Shown: piece by piece, positions 29,704 to 34,112 of the stretch
Layout: each line of letters starts with the position of its first letter
Position numbering within the stretch: the stretch's first letter is position 1
Translations under genes and position numbers: made by a program
DNA from: CAZMHL01 sp045605445
Lineage (GTDB): Bacteria > Bacillota > Clostridia > RGIG6154
DNA length: 34,112 nucleotides
Assembly: GCA_045605445.1 (NCBI GenBank)
Contig: JAZUPZ010000031.1
Coordinates: forward strand, 1-34,112
Direction: 5' to 3'
Notes under the pieces: model-generated
The model's input: the letters and a program-made list of their open reading frames with translations, nothing else
Databases searched by the model: none
Told to the model about the DNA's origin: nothing

Positions 29704-31446
29704 ATGAGCTTTAAAAATATACTTACAGAAAAAGTTATGAACGCCTTTGAGCAGGCGGGCTATGACAAATCTTACGGCTTTGTTACCCTTTCCAAAAGAC
29801 CTGACCTTTGCCAGTATCAGTGCAACGGCTGTATGCCCCTTGCAAAGATTTATAAGGAAAAACCGATTGACATTGCAAACAAAATTGCGGAAATTCTTAA
29901 AAAGGATAACGCATTTAAAAACGTTAATCCCTGTATGCCCGGTTTTCTTAACATTGACGTTTCTGACGAATTTCTGGTTGAATACATCAAAAAAATGGCA
30001 GAATCGGAAAACTTCCTTTTTGAAGCAGATGAAAAGAAAACCGCAGTTATTGACTACGGCGGAGCAAACGTTGCAAAATCTCTTCACGTTGGTCATTTGC
30101 GTTCTGCGATTATCGGCGAAGCCATTAAAAGAATTTTAAGATTCTGCGGAAACGAGGCTTACGGTGATGTTCACCTTGGCGACTGGGGTCTTCAGATGGG
30201 CATGGTTATCTCGGGAATTATCGAACAGTTTGGCATTGAAAACTTAAAGACGAAGGAAGACAGAGAAAAGCTTATTACCATTTCGGTTCTCGAAAAAACC
30301 TATCCCGCAAAGAGCAAGGAAGCTAAAGAAAACGAAGAGGTTATGGCAGAATGTAAGCGCATTACCTTTGAGCTTCAGAAGGGCGAAGGAATTTACTTTG
30401 ACATATGGGAAACAGTTCTTGCCGTTTCAAAAGCAGACCTTAAGAAAAATTATTCAAGACTTCTGGTTGATTTTGAAATATGGAAGGGCGAAAGCGACGT
30501 TCGCGACATTATGCCTCCTATGATTGAAAAGCTTAAAGAGGAAGGCTTTGCCCATATTGACGACGGTGCCCTTGTTATTGACATTACCGATGAAAACGAC
30601 AATCCTCCGCTTCCGCCTTTTATTCTTGAAAAGTCGGACGGTGCGGTTTTATATTCTACTACAGACCTTGCAACAATTATTATGAGAAAGGAAGAGCTTG
30701 ACCCTGACCTTATTTTATATGTTGTTGACAACAGACAGGGAATGCACTTTAAGCAGCTTTTCAAAACTGCAAGAAAAACGGGAATTGCCGAGGAAAAAAT
30801 GCAGCTTGAGTTTGCAGGCTTCGGTACTATGAACGGAAGCGACGGAAAGCCTTACAAAACCCGAGAGGGCGGAGTTATGCGTCTTGAAGACCTTATAAAC
30901 ACCATTGAAGAGGAGGCTTATAAAAAGGTTTCCGCTTCTTTGAGCGACAACGTGGACGAAAGCACAATGAAGGAAATTGCAAAGAAGGTTGGTATGGGTG
31001 CGCTTAAGTTTGCCGATCTTTCAAACCACAGAAGCAAGGACTATGTTTTCGACGTTGAAAAGTTCTGCTCCTTTGAAGGAAAAACAGGACCTTATGTTCA
31101 GTACAGCGGTGTAAGAATTAAATCTATTCTTGAAAAAGCAGTCGAAAAGGCTGACATTAACAGCATTCTTCTTCCCGAAGGGGAAACGCAGAGAGAGCTT
31201 TTCATTCTTATAACAGAGTTTGAAACGGCAGTTAAGGCTTCGGCGGCTGATTTTGCCCCCAACACCCTTGTTGAATATATCTACAACCTTTGCGTAAGCG
31301 TTAACAAATTTTATCACGAATACAAGGTTTTAAACGAAGAGGACGAAGCAAAGAGAATTTCAAGAATTTCCGTTCTTGCATTTACCTTAAGACTTCTTAC
31401 CTCTATGCTTGACATTATTGGCATTGAATTGCCCGACAGAATGTAA
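29704..31446 (+). CDS. argS: Arginyl-tRNA synthetase
   Basis: Charges tRNA-Arg; class I synthetase of 580 aa. It has the N-terminal ArgRS domain (residues 1-110) and the HIGH motif as VAKSLHVGHLRSAIIGE near residue 125. YGDVHLGDWGLQMGM is typical of ArgRS, and a KMSKS-like turn KPYKTREGGVMRLEDL lies near residue 380. The C-terminal anticodon-binding DALR domain is recognised by FEGKTGPYVQYSGVR and YNLCVSVNKFYHEYKVL. The start ATG follows GGAGG. It is followed by a strong bidirectional terminator. Confidence 0.97.
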   Translation: MSFKNILTEKVMNAFEQAGYDKSYGFVTLSKRPDLCQYQCNGCMPLAKIYKEKPIDIANKIAEILKKDNAFKNVNPCMPGFLNIDVSDEFLVEYIKKMAESENFLFEADEKKTAVIDYGGANVAKSLHVGHLRSAIIGEAIKRILRFCGNEAYGDVHLGDWGLQMGMVISGIIEQFGIENLKTKEDREKLITISVLEKTYPAKSKEAKENEEVMAECKRITFELQKGEGIYFDIWETVLAVSKADLKKNYSRLLVDFEIWKGESDVRDIMPPMIEKLKEEGFAHIDDGALVIDITDENDNPPLPPFILEKSDGAVLYSTTDLATIIMRKEELDPDLILYVVDNRQGMHFKQLFKTARKTGIAEEKMQLEFAGFGTMNGSDGKPYKTREGGVMRLEDLINTIEEEAYKKVSASLSDNVDESTMKEIAKKVGMGALKFADLSNHRSKDYVFDVEKFCSFEGKTGPYVQYSGVRIKSILEKAVEKADINSILLPEGETQRELFILITEFETAVKASAADFAPNTLVEYIYNLCVSVNKFYHEYKVLNEEDEAKRISRISVLAFTLRLLTSMLDIIGIELPDRM

Positions 31447-31453
31447 CAATAAC

Positions 31454-31488
31454 AAAAAACGAGCTGTAATTACTACAGCTCGTTTTTT
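31454..31488. terminator. Bidirectional terminator between argS and the TSCPD gene
   Basis: A perfect 15-bp stem (AAAAAACGAGCTGTA and complement) with 5-nt loop and A/T runs at both ends. The stop of the minus-strand TSCPD gene lies inside it. Confidence 0.95.
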
Positions 31489-31715
31489 ATTGCCTGTGCC
31501 AGCTGGTCCGGACACGAAGTATTTTTAAATCCGCACTTAATGCCCGAAAGCAGCTGGGCTATTTCTTCTGCCTTTCTTCCCTCGCAGAGCTTTGCAACCC
31601 CCTGAGTGTTACCGTTACAGCCTCCGTAAAACTTAACGTTTTTTACGATTCCGTCTTCAATTTCATAATCAATCTGCGCAGAGCAGACTCCTTTTGGTTT
31701 GTATGTATATTTCAT
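31473..31715 (-). CDS. TSCPD-domain protein
   Basis: Eighty aa. It has CSAQIDYEIEDGIVKNVKFY, then GGCNGNTQGVAKL and the family signature NTSCPDQLAQAI near the end. TSCPD domains are found as short stand-alone proteins in Clostridia and at the C-terminus of some class II ribonucleotide reductases; they probably bind metal via the Cys. Its exact job is unknown. The terminator at 31454-31488 serves as its own end. Confidence 0.9.
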   Translation of the reverse strand: MKYTYKPKGVCSAQIDYEIEDGIVKNVKFYGGCNGNTQGVAKLCEGRKAEEIAQLLSGIKCGFKNTSCPDQLAQAIKNEL

Positions 31716-31730
31716 AATTATTCTCCTTTG

Positions 31731-32939
31731 CTATTTTATTTCCGTTTCCGGAAGAATTATATTTCCCCACAAATCCTTTTGCCAACCGGTTTTAAGAGAG
31801 CCGGTTTTTTCTTCTCCTTCCACTTCAAAGGAAAAGGCGTTGAACACCTCGTCGTGACGGTTAAGGAGCTTTGAAGAAAGAGGCTCCACCGCCGCAACGG
31901 AAACCCTGTATTTCCCGCAGGGAAGATTTTCTGTATTTATACGAAAGTGTTTTAAAGCTTCGCCGCTTTTTTCATTAAAGCTGCCCAAAGACGGCGTTAC
32001 CGAGGTTCCGACTTTAACATTTTCTTCATTTATAAAGGTAAAGGCAAGATACAGCTCTTCAACCTTTTCATTTACCTTAAAGCTGAAGGTTCCCTTAAGC
32101 TGTTCGCCGAAGGCAATATTATTTTTTGAAAGCTCAAAGGAAAGAAGTCTTATTGCAGAGGTCATTGAAGCTTCGTTACGCTCAAAGCCGCTTTCCCCCT
32201 GAGAATTAAAGCTGTTTTCAAGATAATATTCAATTGCTTTTTCCGTTTCCCCGTCGAAGACTATTTCACCCTGCCTTAAAACAATACACCGGTCGCAAAG
32301 CTCTTTTACCGTTTGCATATTATGGCTTACAAAAAGAATTGTTTTACCGCTGTCCTTTGCCAGAGAGTTCATTTTTTCCACACATTTTTTCTGAAAAGCG
32401 GAATCGCCCACGGCAAGAACCTCGTCCATTAAAATTATATCCGAGTCAAGGTGCGCCGCAACGGAAAAGGCAAGCTTTACAAACATTCCCGAGGAATATC
32501 TTTTAACGGGAGTGTCGATAAATTCTTCACATTCGGAGAATTCCACAATTTGGGAAAGCTTACTGTTTATTTCCTTTTGGCTCATTCCCAGAATTGCACC
32601 GTTTAATTGCACATTTTCCCTGCCGGTAAGCTCGCCGTTGAAGCCTGCACCAATTTCCAGCATTCCTGACACTCTGCCCTTAAGGCTTATGCTTCCGTTA
32701 CTTGGCGAGGTTATTCTGCTTATAAGCTTTAAAAGAGTTGATTTTCCTGCTCCGTTTGAGCCGATTATTCCTACCTTTTCCCCTTTTTTAACCTCAAAGC
32801 TTACATTTTTAAGGGCAAGGAATTTTTTCTGATTGCCCTTTCTGAATTTGTTTTTTATGTCACTCTGCAGAGTTTTGGCGTTTATCTGCCCGAGACGGTA
32901 TTCTTTTGTTAAATTTTTAACGCTGATTACTGTTTCCAT
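31731..32939 (-). CDS. ABC transporter ATPase, Wzt/TagH type
   Basis: A 402-aa ATPase for polysaccharide or teichoic-acid export. NBD motifs: Walker A GIIGSNGAGKSTLLK near residue 60, the signature region VKRYSSGMFVKLAFSV, Walker B DIILMDEVLAVGD, then the H-loop FVSHNM. From about residue 250 a C-terminal beta-sandwich follows (SMTSAIRLLSFELSKNNIAF to residue 402), as in Wzt proteins that check the end of the O-antigen chain. It starts 9 bp after the permease stop and is translated from AAGGTGA. The pair works as one exporter. Confidence 0.93.
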   Translation of the reverse strand: METVISVKNLTKEYRLGQINAKTLQSDIKNKFRKGNQKKFLALKNVSFEVKKGEKVGIIGSNGAGKSTLLKLISRITSPSNGSISLKGRVSGMLEIGAGFNGELTGRENVQLNGAILGMSQKEINSKLSQIVEFSECEEFIDTPVKRYSSGMFVKLAFSVAAHLDSDIILMDEVLAVGDSAFQKKCVEKMNSLAKDSGKTILFVSHNMQTVKELCDRCIVLRQGEIVFDGETEKAIEYYLENSFNSQGESGFERNEASMTSAIRLLSFELSKNNIAFGEQLKGTFSFKVNEKVEELYLAFTFINEENVKVGTSVTPSLGSFNEKSGEALKHFRINTENLPCGKYRVSVAAVEPLSSKLLNRHDEVFNAFSFEVEGEEKTGSLKTGWQKDLWGNIILPETEIK

Positions 32940-32948
32940 AAAATCACC

Positions 32949-33791
32949 TTAAATTGAATCAACAAAGTTTTTCTGCGCCCTGTTGAACACAAATACCCCC
33001 AGCATAAAAACCACAAGGGTAATTACAAGGCTTATACCAAGATAAACGGGAGCAACCCCGCCCGTTGAGAACCATCCGTATCTTAAGGTTTCAACTATCG
33101 GCGTTATGGGATTTAACATTAAAAGGGGTCTGAAGCTGACCGGCACCGCCGAAAGAGGGTAAACTATGGGAGTTAAATACATTAAAAGAGAAACTCCGAA
33201 GGAAACAAGAATGCTTAAATCTCTGTATTTTACCGTAACCGAAGCGCAGATTATTCCCAGCCCTATGGCAAGAAGCGCCGTTTCAGCAAGCAGAAGCGGA
33301 GTAATAAGCGCCCAGAGGTTTACGGAAATTTCTGCACCCTTAAAGGCGTAGCAAATATAAATTACAAGCAGCGCCGCAAGCTGAATTAAAAACACAAAAA
33401 TTCTTGAAAGCGCCGTTGAAAAGGGCACCGCAAGTCTTTGGAAATAAACCTTTGAAAAAAGGTGGTAATTACTTAAAAATACCGAGGAGCAGGAAAGGAG
33501 AATTCCCGAAAACATTGTCCAGAGAATACTTCCTGACATATAAAACAAAATGTCGGGCACTCCGTTTGTTGAAAGCCCTGCAATGTACGAAAACACCAGG
33601 GTAAAAATTCCCGCAGACATAAGAGGTCTTAAAATGAGCCAAAGAGGCCCTAAAACCGTTTGCTTATACATTGTTTTAAAATCTCTTTTGACAAACATAT
33701 ATATTAAATTTCTGCTTTTTAAAAGTTCGGGGAACACGTTCTTAAAAAAAGAGGTTTTCGGCGTTATAACCGTATCCCATTTCTTTTCCAT
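32949..33791 (-). CDS. ABC-2 type permease, Wzm/TagG type
   Basis: About 280 aa from the ATG at 33791, which has GAGGTGAGAG upstream; the longer frame has no support and crosses a consensus promoter. Six transmembrane helices are expected. Family blocks: FVKRDFKTMYKQTVLGPLWL at the start, GILLSCSSVFLSNYHLFSKV, then MLNPITPIVETLRYGWFSTG near the end. Together with the ATPase it exports an undecaprenyl-linked polymer that may be the anchor for SLH surface proteins; the polymer is not identified. Confidence 0.92.
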   Translation of the reverse strand: MEKKWDTVITPKTSFFKNVFPELLKSRNLIYMFVKRDFKTMYKQTVLGPLWLILRPLMSAGIFTLVFSYIAGLSTNGVPDILFYMSGSILWTMFSGILLSCSSVFLSNYHLFSKVYFQRLAVPFSTALSRIFVFLIQLAALLVIYICYAFKGAEISVNLWALITPLLLAETALLAIGLGIICASVTVKYRDLSILVSFGVSLLMYLTPIVYPLSAVPVSFRPLLMLNPITPIVETLRYGWFSTGGVAPVYLGISLVITLVVFMLGVFVFNRAQKNFVDSI

Positions 33792-33812
33792 TCTCTCACC
33801 TCGCATACATTT

Positions 33813-33841
33813 ATTATACTTTGTTAAAACGAGATTGTCAA
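33813..33841 (-). promoter_or_regulatory. Promoter of the Wzm/Wzt operon (consensus)
   Basis: Perfect TTGACA (33841-33836), 17-bp spacer, perfect TATAAT (33818-33813). Confidence 0.92.
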
Positions 33842-33900
33842 TTTTATTACAAATGTCACATTTTGTCGAAAAGTTTTTTGGAATAATTTGGCAAAAAATA

Positions 33901-33929
33901 TTGAAAAAACCAGAATGGCGTGATATTAT
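33901..33929 (+). promoter_or_regulatory. Promoter of the right leader and secreted-protein gene
   Basis: TTGAAA (33901-33906), 17-bp spacer, TATTAT (33924-33929) with an extended TG. Divergent from the Wzm/Wzt promoter. Confidence 0.6.
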
Positions 33930-33963
33930 GAAATTACCAATATTTGGCAATTGAGGTGATTTT

Positions 33964-33984
33964 ATGAAGTATCCCGGTGAATGA
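33964..33984 (+). CDS. Leader peptide MKYPGE (right copy)
   Basis: Six codons and a stop, with GAGGTGA (33953-33959) placed well before the ATG. The TGA ends one base before the hairpin arm at 33986. It differs from the left copy only by TAT for TTT at codon 3. Confidence 0.5.
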   Translation: MKYPGE

Positions 33985-33985
33985 G

Positions 33986-34018
33986 GCAGAAGTATGAAAC
34001 ACATACTTCTGCTTTTTT
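33986..34018 (+). terminator. Attenuator-type intrinsic terminator before the right partial gene
   Basis: GCAGAAGTATG (33986-33996), loop AAACA, CATACTTCTGC (34002-34012) and six T. It lies between the leader ORF and the gene at 34044. Confidence 0.85.
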
Positions 34019-34043
34019 AACCTAAATTTACGGAGGAAAAATT

Positions 34044-34112
34044 ATGAAAAAGAACTTAAGAAAAATTATATCTTTGATACTTGTGCTTAGTTTTATGCTT
34101 TCGTATATGCCT
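34044..34112 (+). CDS. Secreted protein, N-terminal fragment (runs off right edge)
   Basis: The first 23 codons of a gene identical at the DNA level to the left-edge fragment. It starts at an ATG behind CGGAGG and encodes the same signal peptide (MKKNLRKIISLILVLSFML). It is probably another member of the same surface-protein family; the mature part is outside the window. Confidence 0.75.
   Translation, partial: MKKNLRKIISLILVLSFMLSYMP

Larger units (their letters stand above)
33854..34112. repeat. Right arm of the 259-bp inverted repeat
   Basis: The reverse complement of 1-259, with the outer 141 bases identical. The inner part differs mainly in the promoter spacer and at a few single bases. 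Confidence 0.9.

Noticed and set aside
33928..33954. Eight-codon ORF MKLPIFGN present in both contig-end repeats, with a synonymous difference (GGC/GGA)
   Set aside because: Its ATG overlaps the likely -10 box, so it would lie upstream of the transcript start, and it has no good ribosome binding site.
1..34112. Whole window as a transposon or linear plasmid with inverted terminal repeats
   Set aside because: The interior is ordinary chromosome with a prophage, and the 141-base exact overlap is better explained by assembly at a multicopy region.

Overview
The window looks like one metagenomic contig from an uncultured, low-GC, Gram-positive-type member of the Clostridia (Oscillospiraceae-like is my guess from protein style; I could not search). 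Evidence: strong AGGAGG-type ribosome binding sites, many TTG/GTG starts, the order rRNA methyltransferase - dprA - topA - trmFO, an SLH-domain surface protein, and a Wzm/Wzt (TagG/TagH-like) polysaccharide exporter.

Layout. 1-259: one arm of an inverted repeat that returns at 33854-34112. Each arm carries a promoter, a tiny leader ORF, a perfect terminator hairpin and the first 23 codons of a secreted protein that runs off the contig. 320-7868 (minus strand): housekeeping genes trmB, typA, trmFO, topA, dprA and a SpoU-family RNA methyltransferase. 7869-8393: intergenic, with promoters and a candidate small RNA. 8394-11021: a large SLH protein, then tRNA-Pro(TGG) at 11139-11215. 26734-33791: chromosome again (PrsA/SurA-like foldase, YbaK deacylase, AI-2E-family permease, argS, TSCPD protein, Wzt/Wzm pair).

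Between the tRNA and about 26690 lies a decayed prophage. It has an integrase next to the tRNA, a DnaQ-BRCT protein, an ImmA-like protease and a CI-like repressor (minus strand). Two divergent promoters follow, with four TTTCA...TGAAA-type operators. Rightward come early genes: small membrane proteins, HTH regulators, Cys-rich small proteins, an HNH protein, a replication protein, SSB and a DUF1492-type regulator. No terminase, portal, capsid, tail or lysis gene is present. After a DUF4417 protein and two small ORFs the element breaks into a truncated restriction-methylation gene with its HTH partner.

The most notable content is a diversity-generating retroelement (DGR) in mid-decay. Two adjacent target genes carry matching variable repeats whose differences fall only at codon positions 1 and 2. 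They are followed by one ORF that joins the first half of an Avd protein to the second half of a DGR reverse transcriptase. The template repeat, the end of avd and the start of RT, including the first catalytic Asp, are missing, as if removed by one in-frame deletion.

Other systems read directly from the DNA: a probable type I toxin-antitoxin locus (35-aa membrane peptide and an antisense RNA, each with a near-consensus promoter) at 23124-23340; a duplicated module of a small membrane ORF overlapping a convergent winged-helix/membrane gene by exactly 12 nt in both copies; and a short leader-peptide attenuator repeated at both contig ends.
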